Assembly (NCBI GenBank): GCA_900095095.1
Contig: FMBT01000568.1
Location: forward strand, 1-48,203
Direction of reading: 5' to 3'
DNA from: Fragilariopsis cylindrus CCMP1102
Lineage: Eukaryota; Bacillariophyta; Bacillariophyceae; Bacillariales; Bacillariaceae
DNA length: 48,203 nt
Part shown: piece by piece, positions 31,942 to 43,953 of the stretch
Position numbering within the stretch: position 1 is the first letter of the stretch
Layout: each line of letters begins with the position of its first letter
Program-made: the position numbers and the translations under genes
The notes under the pieces: model-generated
The model's input: only the letters and a program-made list of their open reading frames with translations
Told to the model about the DNA's origin: nothing
The model's database searches: none

Positions 31942-33868
31942 TTCAACGAAATAAAAAAAGCAAAATAATTAAATTGACCATGGTATTCCTCATTTCTATG
32001 CTTTCCCTCCATTTTAAAGGATTGTTTTTGTGTCTATATGCTGTTGACTGTATAACTGAATGATTGTATAACTTTTTCTGGTGTTCTGGAGCTGTGTTGG
32101 ACAAATATGGACTGATTTTCTTTTTTGCCGGTCGTCGTCATTGTTGTTGTTGTTGTTTATTTTAATCGTGTCCGCGTTATCTTGACAATGATGCCTCTAT
32201 TTTTATATTGAAACATTCATAACCATGGTGTTTTTGAATGGAACGGATTCCTGGTCCACTGGAGATGATTTCGGACTGGAACCGTTCGTTTGATTGTGTG
32301 TTTTCACGTTGTTGTTGTTGTCGGTCGTCGTTGCTGTTTATTGTTGTTATTTCGTTTATTCGTTGCTTCTTTCGTATTCAACCATGGGATTCCTTCCTCC
32401 TATTTGCTAATTGAACTGCTGCGATCCTATTGTTTTGATTCTTATTCCGTGTTGAGAGCGTTTGTAAGCATCGATTCGATTCTATTAATTTAAAATTCTA
32501 TTCTAACCGTTGCTTTTTTCATTATCTGTTGTATCCTTCTTTTATTATTACCCTCTCCTTCTTCTTTTCTTATTCTATCCACCTGATTGCGGTGGGTTTG
32601 TTTCGGAACGCATGGGTTGATGTTGGTTCCTTTCAGAACCCCTGTATTCTTTCCATCGCGTTTTCTTGGCTGCGTTCTGCGATTGAGCCAACCCGGATTA
32701 TCCTTATACTTTCTCTCGAGTTTCCTATTCGATCCGTTACCCCTCTCTTTATCAAGTGCTGTAATCCGAAGTGCTATCCCTTTGGCACGAGGCCCGTATC
32801 ATTCTGTCGTAATCTTCTCCTTGATTATCCGTTTCTTTTGTTTCGATCATCTGCTGGATTATCTGGACGTATCCCATCATTTTTCCATCCGTATCATCGG
32901 GTGGAAGGCTATTTTTTCATTCTGCACAACCTGCTTCATCTTCTTCTTGCATCCAACCAAGATCGACCACTCATCCCATCATTTTTCCATCCGTATCGTC
33001 AACGTTCCACGTTTCTTTTCAGTATCTGTATTTTATCGCGTCGTGTAGCTAGCTAGCTAATAGCTATTGAGTAGAATTAATTAATTTAGAATATTATTTT
33101 AAAAATCTCAGTAATTCACTTTCAGTAATTAATTTGCGATTATTTACCTAGAAAGATTTGGCACGTGCCCAAATTTACTTAGGCGTTGAACGAGTGCTTC
33201 GACGCGCATGACAAAAAATTACTTACATAATGTACTTTTAAGCTTTTACAAAAGGAAGTTCCTGATAAGAAGCCATTGATATTTTGAGGGATTTTAAAAA
33301 TCTTTTGTTATGGTACTGCAGTATTCCTCTTAGTCGCGTCTCCTCGTGTCAAGACCTTCTGGAGTAGAACCACAAATACCGAATAGTAATTAAAATAGCC
33401 TACTTGAAGTACTAAAAGGGCCTTTATCATAAAAAATTTCTGTTTTGGTGTCGTTTTGCGTCAATTAAATAGGTATAAAAAGTTCATTAATTAAATTCTC
33501 GGCGATGGGCGGCGATTAATTTAAAAAAATAGATAATTACTAAATGTATTCGCCAGTATTCCTCGTCATTTGGCCAAAAATCGTTGCACATAATAATATC
33601 TATATGTCGTATACGACGACCTAAAAGGGCAACCGCAACAACCACATGCATCACAAAATCCCCATAAAACCCATACGGTACGTAGTCAATTAATATTTGA
33701 TGTACATTGTATGTACATGTTACTCCAAGTAGTGTAGGAAAAGTGTTTGGTCATCAAGTAACGCGGTACTAGATCAAAGTCGCGGCTCAGCAATCTTATC
33801 GCCTTTCGTTTTATGTTATTGCTTTTTCAGTAAAAATTAATAATAGTAATAATATCATTATTATAATT
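31942..33868. other. Long intergenic region, T-rich, with a direct repeat
   Basis: A plus-strand frame of 175 codons (32529-33056) exists, but its composition (Phe, Leu, Ser, Arg from T/C-rich DNA) is not that of the window's genes. A 25-bp direct repeat lies at 32871-32895 and 32973-32997 (starts ATCCCATCATTTTTCC). A GTT-rich stretch lies at 32140-32160 and 32308-32350. Promoter sequence of the gene at 33869 is probably in the last 200 bp. Confidence 0.4.
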
Positions 33869-35773
33869 ATGATCATGACGCCGTCAGCAACATCGATGCC
33901 AGCGACGGATATGGAAACGGGAACAGCGAATCAAGTAGACGAACACGACGAGTTTTTACTAGCAAATGAATTAAATCAATTAAGTTTTGAAGATCGGAAT
34001 AATTTTGGAGGTAAGTGGATGATGATTCGAATCATTCGATTCGATTCGATTCTTAATAATTTCAAGATACTCCTTCCTGTAATAACCTCTCTGGCTGCTA
34101 ACATTTTTTTGTGTTGGGGATCGGATCTAAACGTTAATTATTACTGTACTGTGCGTACACAATAACACAACAGATGAAATACATTGTGTAAAATGTTTAG
34201 CAATTGATGAAACACCTGATTTAATTGATAAATCAATATATGAATTACAAATTGAAATTGATACAAAAATACCAGAATATGAAAAGACAGCATACATACA
34301 AAGTCAGAATACAGAAGTAGGACGTGCATTTGTAAATTCAAAAGAATTTAGATTGAGGTTTTTAAGATGTGAATTATTTGATATCCAAAAATCTGCATTT
34401 CGAATGATAAAATGGTTAGAATTAGCCTACAACTTTTTTGGTGCGGTGGCATTAGAAAGACCTATACGTTTATCCGATTTTTCAGCTGCGGAACAAAAAA
34501 TTTTCCGTAAAGGTTACCTACAGGTATTACCTGTGAGAGGAACTGGTACTGGTCGACAGATTATATGTGCTATACCATACGATGAAGGTTTTTATACAAA
34601 TAAACAAGTTTTTTTTAAAATCTTAATGTACACGGTTTGGGTGATAGGAAATGACATTGATACACAACGTAAGGGATTGATCAATTTCATTATGTTTGAT
34701 TCATCATTTCATCAAAATCCAAATATAATGGGTGCAGGTATAATGGATTCATCCACTGTCTTGTTACTGTCGGTCCGAATAAGTGCCTTCCATGTCTGCA
34801 CGCCGGATACACCCTTTTATAGATTAAGAAGAAGTTTTCTAACAATGGTAATTGGATCACATAATCGTTCACGATTAAAATTGCATATTGGTACACCAGT
34901 CGAACTTACCTATAAATTACAAAACTATGGTATCCAATAGAATTTATTCCAATAACCTACACTGGAAAAATAAAATTTATATACATGAAACAATGGTTAA
35001 GATTACGTAGTATGATTGAAGATCAGGAAAAACTGACTACTGCTACTGCAAATTATAATACCAACAGTATTATTGTTGAAGCTCCATATCAAAATGATAT
35101 TCTTTTTAAACAGGGAGATTCATTTACAAGTCATCCTGGTAATAACATGTTACGGAATTTGATTGAATCTAAAGTGAAACAACTATATGAAATGGAAAAT
35201 AGTAAATCATCTAAAAAAAAAGAACTAGTATTAGAAATAATGGATGAAATGCAACATAAATATGATAGTCGTTTTCTATATTGGCATCAATGCAGTCATA
35301 TGCCTTATTGTTGGTGGGTATTACTTCACCCTGATGGCATTACAAGTGATCAGAAAGTAGTTTTCAATAAAATTGAACCTATATTTCGTAGACAATATTC
35401 AAAGAAACAACAACAACAAGAAGTAATAAGAACAAAGTATATGAATAAGCAGCAAGAATTAATATTACATCAGAACAATATGGCTACTGATGCTCAGAAC
35501 AATAGCAATAATGATGAGAAGAAGAGAAAAGTAATCGAATGCAACAGTAACGATACACGGAAACGAAGTTTGACTGTAATTGACCCACCTGCTACTACTA
35601 TAAATCAAAATGGTGGAACATTTTTATTCCACTCTCTTGATGGTAAACACGACAACAGGCACAAAACCCACGGTGTTGACAGCGGCAATGATAGTGATGG
35701 TGGTACCAGTATGTCATCGTCGTGTATACCGTCAGAATGCTTTGGTATGAACTTTGTTCCATGCGCTGACTAA
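33869..35773 (+). CDS. CRAL-TRIO-like plus DUF6824-like protein (diatom family), one frame break
   Basis: Exon 1 (33869-34010) codes MIMTPSATSMP... FLLANELNQLSFEDRNNFG. Exon 2 from 34174 continues DEIHCVKCLAIDETPDLID and FRLRFLRCELFDIQKSA, then the lipid-binding-like domain PIRLSDFSAAEQKIF..., GYLQVLPVRGTGTGRQI and KGLINFIMFD, ending VELTYKLQNYGI. At 34934-34935 one base is missing (CC where the family Pro codon needs one more C), giving a false TAG at 34938. The next frame continues IEFIPITYTGKIKF, then a divergent DUF6824-like region (NDILFKQGDSFTSHPGNNML...), a Gln/Asn-rich stretch and the end NFVPCAD. The order matches a large diatom family of CRAL-TRIO fold followed by the xDVLLGxG..HPGN domain. 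Ligand and role are unknown. Confidence 0.75.
34011..34173 (+). other. Spliceosomal intron, phase 1
   Basis: The donor is GGAG|GTAAGT and the acceptor is CACAACAG|ATGAAA. Removal restores the family sequence NNFG-DEIHC across the junction. Confidence 0.85.
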
Positions 35774-36171
35774 GCTATACATATACAGTATTATATTGTC
35801 ACAGTACTTATAATGCCAGGATTTATACTATAGCTCTCGCATCATTGCATATAACATATTTTATGCTAGACGCCACACGAATAGCTGGGTATGAAGACAA
35901 AGCGTAATTTTTTTTGTATTGCGTACACTACAATGGGGAACATATTTTTCCTCATTTCTCTTTAATAAATTCATTATATTATGTTCTTTATGTGTATTAT
36001 AGCTTTAATTATTATTTTTGTCTAGATCTATTATGTTATGTTGTATATGCATAGCTTTAATTAAACGTAGTATATAAGATATTCGACATGAGGATTATTT
36101 TTAGCATCGATGTCATTTGCACTCAATCAATAGTGAATTGAGCAAGTCCTCGGTAAGTCCGCTTAATTCGT
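35774..36171. other. Intergenic, no gene seen
   Basis: AT-rich sequence between convergent units, with AATAAA-like sites near 35964. Nothing else is seen. Confidence 0.4.
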
Positions 36172-36366
36172 TCATATTACTGCGTAATCGTTGTTTGTTG
36201 CGCCTGTCTTTCTTGCTATCTTACTTTTACTGCTTGATAAATAATTATTTGTAAGCAAACAATCACGGAAAACATATCCAATCTTTTCTGGTGCGACACT
36301 ATTCTCAACCTCATACCAATCAACGTTATTACAACCTTGATGGACGAATGCAATATTCGTCGACAT
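36172..36366 (-). pseudogene. Fragment resembling the end of a DUF6824-like domain
   Basis: 64 codons from ATG 36366 to TGA 36172. The part NNVDWYEVENSVAPEKIGYV, followed by FRDCL, has the pattern WYEV-x8-EKIxxxFRD that closes DUF6824-like domains in diatoms. The front half of the domain is not found upstream within the space before the JmjC gene's stop. A donor-like GAG|GTAAGT lies at 36396-36401 on the same strand. It could be a last exon, but no matching acceptor was found, so I treat it as a fragment. Confidence 0.35.
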
Positions 36367-36727
36367 TTGTGACACCCCGGCAATAATTACAATCACTTAC
36401 CTCGCATCATGGTGATTTAATAAGATCCATTACTTTGCTAACCAATCTTGTTTTGGCAGCGCTCTATTGTCTTTTGAATTTGAATATATTCTATTAAAAA
36501 TGAACTAGCTATATTTGGCACATTTTGCTGTGGTTATACTACTGTAGTTATTATCATTATTTGTTTCGTTTTGGTTGTGCCTATTGTTATTTTGTGAGCA
36601 TAACGGTAATGAAATTAAAAATTATCATTATTTGTGTATTGACAGCAGAAGAACAACGTCCACCATGCATTTTTTTTGTGAATCAATCAGATCACGCTTC
36701 AATATATTAATCATTCTTATTATTTTT

Positions 36728-39262
36728 TTAACAACGTTCTGAAGAAACATCAAGACGTCCACCAAATTCAGAGTTCTCATCTTTTTCGTCATCTTCTTCA
36801 CCATTATTAGTATCACTAGTATGTAATCGTACATTACATTGTGCATTTTTTTGTAATCCAATTATATAATGAAACCAATACGATGGTAAAAATAATACTT
36901 CACCAGATTTTAATATAGTTTCTATACCATATGAATTGGAACTAATAGTATTTAGTAAATTTTGTTCGATATTTGCATTTTTATTATACTGTTGTTGTTG
37001 TTGTTGTTGTTCCTCTTCATCTTCATTATTTGATGGCATACTAATATTATTACTTGTAGTAGTAGTGCTACTACTACTAGCTCTAGCATTATTTATATGA
37101 CTACTATATTTTAAATTCCCAAAATTAATTGGTGAATGTCGATGTAATGGATGATCACTATTTGTGACGATTGTTTGTAAATTTGAACATTGATTGGGTG
37201 GTACTATTATATATCGTTTGGCACCATATATTATACCAATCAAATTATCACCCACATCATAATGGATGGCACTGACTACACCACGTTCACCAAATCGACA
37301 TTGTATATTACTATTTGTAACTTGTTCCGGATTCGGTATTAAAAATGTTTTTTGAAGGGATGTACTAAATTCTGGATATAAATCACGACTGATAAATGAT
37401 TTTTTCTTTTCGTTCTGTTTTTCATTATTTGTAATATATTTTTCTTCTTTATCCGTAAAAGCTTGATAATAAAAATGTGGTTGGAATGGATGTAATTTTG
37501 TATAATCGGCATACTTGGCATGATTTGAGAATTCTTCAAAGGTATAATCATTATTTCTTGTGGGTGGTAATCCCATATCATAACTATTAATATTATTTAT
37601 AGCATCATCAGTATTACTGTTACTGTTGTCATCGTTATTATCGTTACTGGAGACGATATTCCATGTCTTGGAATTAAAGAATGAGAAAAAGTTGGTACGT
37701 GATTCTTGACATTTACCATTTGGTCGTTTATATTTTGTTGACGACAAATCATCATCATCAAATTGTTGCGATATATAGGTATCATTTTCCCATTTTGTTT
37801 TGGCAGTAAGTAACATCGGTACATGAATGATTTTAAATGGTAAATGTTTCGAACGATATAATAATGCAGCCTCACGATCTTTTTTTATAGTATAATCAAA
37901 ATGTTGTAATTTTTCATGAAATATCTTGCGATCATCATTAGTTTTGGAATGATGATTGTTATTGTCATTGTTGTCATACAAATCAGAATCTTGTGGCCAT
38001 CGATGGAATAGATCTTGTAATGATTCTAATTTCGGATATCCTCCATTGAATGGTGGTACATATTCTTTTTTGGGATATTCATAAATGACATCATTATTAT
38101 CCTTTTCACTATTCGTATAATCAATATTTGGTTTGATTCTTATTTTACTTCTTGTGTTGTTTTTTCCTTCCTTCTCTTCATTAATCTGATTAGTATTACG
38201 AACAATATTTATAGCATCCCATTCTTTACGCCATGCCATAATAGTTTTATTATCTTGATGACTACTATTACTATTACTATGACGAAGACGAAGACGACTC
38301 ACACGAAAGAAAGGACCATGTCTACCAAAGGATATTGATTTTCTATCTTGACTATGACTTTGTCGTTGTTGTTGTTGTTGTCGTCTATTACGACGACCAC
38401 CACGTATCATCGTCGTTGACGTTGCTGTCTTACTCCGATTCTGATTTTGTTGAATCGGATTTTTTTTCTTCTTATCACTACTACTGTCGTATATAATACC
38501 GGTACGCTCCCTTCTTCTTTTCTTCTTCTTCTTCTCTGCTAAGATCCAAGTCAATAAAGGTGGATGAATATTCATAGTAGTAAAAGCAGTAGTAGTAGAA
38601 GCAACTTGTTTTTCAGTATTGTGTACTATAGAATGATCTAGATCATTTAATTGATTGATATAATAGTCCACACGTTCCTGATAATTCGTACCATTCGGTA
38701 CAGGTGGTAGTAGTGGTATTTGTATTTGTATTACTATTAGCGGTAATACTGGTAGTGAATCATGCTCCTGCAGCAGTGGTAAGATCTGTTGCTTCTGCTG
38801 TTGCTGTTGTTGTTTTCGTCTCAATCGATTATTATTTACTATTATAGTAGTAGTAGTATTATTAGACGCAGTATCATTATCGAGGTTGATACTATTGAGA
38901 CTACTACTAGCAGCAGATTTATTCTTTATGATCAGCAATGATACTAATTTGTCGTTGTCTTTACTACCAATTAATAGACATATGTATCTAATCCAAATCA
39001 ACAGCAATGTAAAAGTAAAAGAAAAAATACACCGTCGAAGTTGAAGCTTCTCCTTCTTCTGTTGTTTTCTTCGTTTGGAATGTTTCGTTTCTTCGTCTAT
39101 TAATGATACTTCTTGTCGTCCCTTACTAATAGAAGAAAAAGAAGAAGAAGATCGTTTTACTGAAGATAATGATGATGACGATAATGATGGCTTTGACGTT
39201 GCCGTTGCCGTTTCCGATAACGTTGACGATGACGATATTAATGCTGACACAACAAATGTCAT
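36728..39262 (-). CDS. JmjC/cupin-like protein with N-terminal membrane anchor
   Basis: An 844-aa single-exon protein, intact. A basic-flanked hydrophobic segment at about residues 80-105 (CIFSFTFTLLLIWIRYICLLIG) suggests a type II membrane protein, probably Golgi or ER. Low-complexity Gln, Asn and Arg stretches follow. The C-terminal domain has FGERGVVSAIHYDVGDNLIG with H667-x-D669, then GAKRYIIVPP, HRHSPINFG, and GEVLFLPSYWFHYIIGLQ with H798. These are the three Fe(II) ligands of JmjC/cupin-8 hydroxylases, with the LFLPSYWFH signature. The protein ends in an acidic tail (GGRLDVSSERC). Luminal placement would argue for a secretory-pathway hydroxylase rather than a histone demethylase (inference). 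Confidence 0.85.
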   Translation of the reverse strand: MTFVVSALISSSSTLSETATATSKPSLSSSSLSSVKRSSSSFSSISKGRQEVSLIDEETKHSKRRKQQKKEKLQLRRCIFSFTFTLLLIWIRYICLLIGSKDNDKLVSLLIIKNKSAASSSLNSINLDNDTASNNTTTTIIVNNNRLRRKQQQQQQKQQILPLLQEHDSLPVLPLIVIQIQIPLLPPVPNGTNYQERVDYYINQLNDLDHSIVHNTEKQVASTTTAFTTMNIHPPLLTWILAEKKKKKRRRERTGIIYDSSSDKKKKNPIQQNQNRSKTATSTTMIRGGRRNRRQQQQQRQSHSQDRKSISFGRHGPFFRVSRLRLRHSNSNSSHQDNKTIMAWRKEWDAINIVRNTNQINEEKEGKNNTRSKIRIKPNIDYTNSEKDNNDVIYEYPKKEYVPPFNGGYPKLESLQDLFHRWPQDSDLYDNNDNNNHHSKTNDDRKIFHEKLQHFDYTIKKDREAALLYRSKHLPFKIIHVPMLLTAKTKWENDTYISQQFDDDDLSSTKYKRPNGKCQESRTNFFSFFNSKTWNIVSSNDNNDDNSNSNTDDAINNINSYDMGLPPTRNNDYTFEEFSNHAKYADYTKLHPFQPHFYYQAFTDKEEKYITNNEKQNEKKKSFISRDLYPEFSTSLQKTFLIPNPEQVTNSNIQCRFGERGVVSAIHYDVGDNLIGIIYGAKRYIIVPPNQCSNLQTIVTNSDHPLHRHSPINFGNLKYSSHINNARASSSSTTTTSNNISMPSNNEDEEEQQQQQQQYNKNANIEQNLLNTISSNSYGIETILKSGEVLFLPSYWFHYIIGLQKNAQCNVRLHTSDTNNGEEDDEKDENSEFGGRLDVSSERC

Positions 39263-39586
39263 TTGGCTGTTGGTTTGTTGGCTGTTGGCTGTTGGCTGTT
39301 AGTTGCCTTCTCTATTATTTGTGGCTGCAGTCGTTTTATGAAAAAGAGATTTTTAAGACAAAAAAAAAAGATTATAAACGCATTTATTTTTTTATGATTT
39401 ATTTTCATACATGGATAACGTTTTGAAGAAGAACAAGATATGTTTTATACTTTAGTATGTACTATGCATACTTACACGTCTACTGTACGAGCCATACACA
39501 GTCCTTTGCTTCTAGCTTAATTAACAACATACTGTACTCGTTCGGCTCACTCAACTCTCAGCTCCTCAGCTCCTAAGATTTTCATT

Positions 39587-39610
39587 CAACCACCCCCTTT
39601 GGGGTGGTTG
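39587..39610. other. Perfect 10-bp GC-rich hairpin with 4-nt loop
   Basis: CAACCACCCC pairs with GGGGTGGTTG around a CTTT loop. It lies 325 bp upstream of the JmjC ATG, in AT-rich DNA where such a stem is out of character. Role is unknown. Confidence 0.8.
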
Positions 39611-39772
39611 CTGGCCGTATCTTATAAGACTGGTTACTACATTATGTAAGTAATATCCTAAAAACAGATAGAATCTAATCATATATCCCATTTTATCAAA
39701 TTTTGTTTGGGGTGGTTTGACAAACGGACAAAGAGTGGTGTTGTTCTCTATTAGGTTGTAAAGTTAAAACAA

Positions 39773-39834
39773 CAGCCACAGCCACAGCCACAGCCACAGC
39801 CACAGCCACAGCCACAGCCACAGCCACAGCCACA
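39773..39834. repeat. (CAGCCA)n hexanucleotide repeat
   Basis: About ten pure copies, followed by CAACAC-type degenerate repeats to about 39880. Intergenic. Confidence 0.9.
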
Positions 39835-41446
39835 TCCACAACACCAACACCAACACCACCACCAACAACAACAACAACAGTAGGTAACAATATTATTGAT
39901 AAAGGAAGCACATCACTAATACTGCAAGTGCTACTAGTACTATACTACTTCTTGTGATGACAACAACAATTGATGAGCGCAGACAGCGCATCATACATAG
40001 GTGATGATGAGTCACCAAGTCATATGTATGTGTTGATGGTGGTGTGGTGATGTTTACAAATAGTGTGTACAAAAGAACACAATTGAAGCAGTGCCACCAA
40101 ATTATATAACCCCCTACCCATGTGCAATGTGTTGCTAGACTAGAGGTCAGGTATGTACATCATAGATGAATTGGATGATGACGATTGTTACCTTAGAGCA
40201 AAGACAAACAACAGTAATATTAAAAACTAAAGTTGAGTTGTGTCAGAGCAGAGTTGAGTGTGAGTGTGAGTGGAAACACAACTATCAATATACATTAGCA
40301 GTAACACATATACTCCTGATGATAATGAATGATTGAATTAGCCATGCTACCTACTCTGAAGGAATCAATCGAATCTATGCGCCTGACTGTTGTTTGTTAC
40401 AATAGAAGAAGATTTGAAGTAAGCAAGCAATAAACATCAAGAACTTCAAAACAATAATTATTTGAAAGCACGTAAAGATTCATTTCGATTGATTCGTGGT
40501 TAGGCCTTAAAGTTTTTCATAGATGACGTCACCACCATTCAGTCACGTCAAGTGTTAAAATAAGGCCAAAAGTCAACGCTTCGCCAAAAGCGTGAGGGAC
40601 ACATGCTAGAAGTATGATGATAGCAAAAGAAGAACTTCTTTACCATACATCGGCCTTTTGTAGGTCCTACAGTACTTGACTTGACAACCATACAAAAAAA
40701 AGGCGAGGGTAAGAATGAGATGGGCGCGACGAGCATTATTCTTCTTGTTTCTTCTTGTTTCTTTTCCTTGAAAAGTTGAAGGCAAGGAACAATAAAACTT
40801 CCATTCCCACATACTGACTGTAACAATAATTCGCTGCCCATCATGAAATGAGATTTTCTTATTTTCTCGCGTTCCACTTTTTTGGAATTTACTATGGCAC
40901 TCAAAATATAGTAAGCCGTGATAGTGGGTAATAGTAGAAACTCGAGTCATCTATTGACTGATTGATTATCTACTATGCTATCCTTGCTTCCTTTTTTAGT
41001 ACAGAAGTAAGACGATGACGTTTGCTTCATTTTTCACATCAACGCAAAATCAATCGTATCAATAATAATGAGAATCTAATTTGAAATTGGTTCAAGTGAA
41101 ATGAGAAGGACTTGTAATGGGAGTACAGTACAGTACAGTAGATCAAGGACAACAACAGCATGAAAAAAGACGTGAAACTACTGTGTAGTAAACTAAACAA
41201 ATAGAAGCTAGAATAGACTAGAAGTAGTAATATTTGATTTCAAAAATTGTGTTGTTCTATTATAGTTTTATAATTGTATATGGTATAGATAAAATGTGTA
41301 TCTGGTAGATATAGTAGAAAATTGTGAATGTATGTATGAATCTATGAAATGTAAATATATTGCAATGCGTGTGCAATATATAATACTCTATTGTAGAAAG
41401 AAAAATGAGAAGTGAAGGGGTGAAGGAAGAAAGCCTGACTCGACTT

Positions 41447-42064
41447 CTATAGTTCGAAATCAAAAACCCCTTCATCATCATCATGTTCACTACATTCGCA
41501 ATCATGTTCATGACATTCGTAATCATCTTGTTCTGGTGAGAAGGAAAAATCAGTTTCAATTATGTTGCGATTCGTCGCCGGTGAAACAATCTTCAAATCT
41601 GTTGCCATGGTAGTGTTGTTGTGATAGTAGTACGCATACTGATCATCTTCGTCTTCGCATTGTTGTTGTTGTTGAATAATATTATGACGTGACTTCACAA
41701 TATTATCAAGAAGAGTTTCGTTTGTTGATTTTAAATAAGAATCATCTTTTAATAAAGAATTTTGACGTGCAATCCCATCCACAACTCTTGAAAAGAACAT
41801 ATAATCTCTTACATCAGCTTCTGCTTCATCTTGTGCCATTTGATAATCAGATTCTGTTTTTTTCAGTATTGATTCACGATTAATAGGAATTGCTTGTGTA
41901 ATACTTCGTCTCTTCTTCGTCCTCATACTTGTGGTAGTAGTACTCGTAATAGTTGGGTACGACGAATCACCTGTAAACTTCTCTGAGTATTTTTGAGAAT
42001 AAGGATCGCTTACCATTGTATTTGCCATCATAGTGGTATTTGTTGATAGATGCATGTTGATCAT
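41447..42064 (-). CDS. Diatom-type small acidic-tail protein, paralogue A
   Basis: A 205-aa single-exon protein. The N-terminus is Ser/Thr-rich with a basic TKKRRS patch. The core is EAEADVRDYMFFSRVVDGIA, then TNETLLDNIVKSRHNIIQQQQ. The C-terminus is acidic and ends DDEGVFDFEL. The gene at 43954 has the same three elements in the same order: ADERDFIFYARLVSGI, TDRCLTHIIQTRHHHIQEQQ and an acidic end ECIFELEL. I recognise the RD..F..R.V.GI plus ..IV.(S/T)RH pattern as one that recurs in diatom proteins of unknown function. The pair is in tandem on one strand, 1.9 kb apart. No catalytic motif is seen; a regulatory or adaptor role is a guess. Confidence 0.7.
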   Translation of the reverse strand: MINMHLSTNTTMMANTMVSDPYSQKYSEKFTGDSSYPTITSTTTTSMRTKKRRSITQAIPINRESILKKTESDYQMAQDEAEADVRDYMFFSRVVDGIARQNSLLKDDSYLKSTNETLLDNIVKSRHNIIQQQQQCEDEDDQYAYYYHNNTTMATDLKIVSPATNRNIIETDFSFSPEQDDYECHEHDCECSEHDDDEGVFDFEL

Positions 42065-43953
42065 TATTTGTTGATTCGTGATGTGATGTTGATGTGATGT
42101 GATGGTGATATGATTTTATGAGCGAATCGAAGCAAGATTAAAGTTTATCTGCGAAGATTGAAGCAAGTGATGACTGTGTTTGTGCGGTCCTTGTGTACTA
42201 GTAGCGTTCAGTATCACAGGGTAAAGATAAAAAGGACACAAACGAATCATGTGCATTGATCGTGCATCAAACAAGCATTGTTAGATTCTTCTCAATTAAT
42301 TACGGTACTAGTTTTGTGAATCTCCCCAACGAGATTAGGCCTTTTTGCATTTCATTTCAAACGTGTGGTAAGCAGAGTATCGGACGAGAATGAAGGGATC
42401 GAATCTACTAAATAATCTATCAAAATTATGGCGCGCGGGGCTGATAGCCATTCATTCATTCATTATTATTGTTGAATTTATTATTTTCGTGTTAATGTTC
42501 CCATGCTAATCGTGGAATCAACGTGCTTGTCCGTAGTAAAGTATGAACATCAAGTAAACAGCTTTTTGGTGTCAATATTACGTGAAATAGACGTGCAATG
42601 ATGAATCTTCGAACAATCAAGATTGAATCTATAAGTTTCAGTGCTAAGGCCTAAAAATTATATGCAATTAACAATGGATCAGTAAGAAAAATTGAAACAT
42701 GCGTCGTGTATCACGTCGTTGAGCAATTATTTACACGTTTTACATACAGTAGGCACACGTTCTAAATTGACATACAGTAACTGATCCCGCGAGTCTATCA
42801 CGTAACAGTAATTAACAGCTTTTACTACGAATACAATACACAGTACTGTAGATCAAGAGACATAAACAATTTCTGGCCATTCAATGGCAGGCAGCTATTG
42901 AAAATGTATGTGAGGGCATTAAATGTTTAATTCCTAAATAATAGTGCGAACCGACTTCCACACTTCCTATGTGCGGCTATGGTGTGTTGATTTTGTCGTA
43001 TTGTGTGGTTGTGCTATGTCGTGCATTGTGTGGTTGTGCGTAGGTAGTGTGTTCTTTGAAGAACTTCTCATGTTTGACACGTGAGACTTGAATTAAAAAA
43101 TTCTTACTCCGAGAATACATAAAGAAGAATAGAACGGGAGTTGTCGCGTTTTATTTCAATTAACGCAGTTCTAACATTTCAAATACTCTATGTCAGATGA
43201 GTTTCAATTAGGAGTCCACTATCGTGTCAAGAACTTGTCCGGCGAACAAGCGACGAACAATGCATGCTTAAGCATGTCTCTGTTTGACTACTTCGAAGTA
43301 GCAATCATAAAAACTAATTGAAAATGAATGGCTATCAACACAATTGAAACGATGACGTAATCGATTGAATGGTCCTAATAAGCCGATTTGCTAAAATAGA
43401 ACGCGTGGAATACGCATGCTTGATTTCAATTATGTCAAGACAGCCACGTGCAAAAATAATAACGCCGACATTTTACCAATCAATCATCAATCACCCAAGC
43501 TGTCAAGTCAAAGTGCTCATTGGCCTTTCAATAAACAAATTCAGCATTTTTCTTTTGATTGGTTTTCATTCAGTACTTCGAAGTAACCTACCAATCAATA
43601 GGGAATTTTTAGATGGGGCGGTATGCACCTTTGAGGTAGCTAACTAGCTAGCAATGTTAATAGATAAATAGATAGAATATGCCGTACAGTAGCAAATTAG
43701 ATTCAGAATAGTAAATGATGATTTAAATGTGTGTGTGTAGTCTATTTTTTATTAGTTTATATATGAATATATGTGTATATATTGATATATATATATATGT
43801 TAGCGAGTGAAATACTGATTACAATAACATAGCAATTGTAGTTGTAGTAGTATGTGTTGTCTTATGCATAGTATGATTGTGTTGTATGTAGCTTCAAAAA
43901 AATTCAAGTTGGTTATCAAAACTGAGGTAGATCTTAACAACTCCAGTAACAAG
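42065..43953. other. Intergenic between the tandem paralogues, with palindromes
   Basis: No gene is supported. Two 14-bp perfect palindromes lie at 43263-43276 and 43288-43301, and a shorter copy of the second is at 43574-43585. A TA-rich microsatellite lies at about 43757-43799. Confidence 0.45.
43263..43301. promoter_or_regulatory. Two adjacent 14-bp palindromes
   Basis: CATGCTTAAGCATG (43263-43276) and CTACTTCGAAGTAG (43288-43301) are each perfect inverted repeats, 11 bp apart. The inner TACTTCGAAGTA recurs at 43574-43585. TTCGAA resembles a compact heat-shock-type half-site pair. They lie 1.2 kb upstream of paralogue A on its strand. Binding is inferred only from symmetry. Confidence 0.4.

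Larger units (their letters stand above)
39263..41446. other. Intergenic, with a hairpin and a hexamer repeat
   Basis: No gene is supported. Overlapping minus-strand frames at 40548-40950 of about 115 codons have no recognisable pattern. A GC-rich hairpin lies at 39587-39610 and a CAGCCA array at 39773-39834. A short GTACAGTACAGTA run is at about 41126-41140. Confidence 0.45.

Noticed and set aside
32529..33056. 175-codon plus-strand frame (and overlapping 153-codon frame)
   Set aside because: Composition follows T/C-rich DNA, two frames are open at once and no motif is recognised.
40548..40950. Two overlapping minus-strand frames of 114-118 codons
   Set aside because: Mutually exclusive frames, no family pattern, no start context or splice support.
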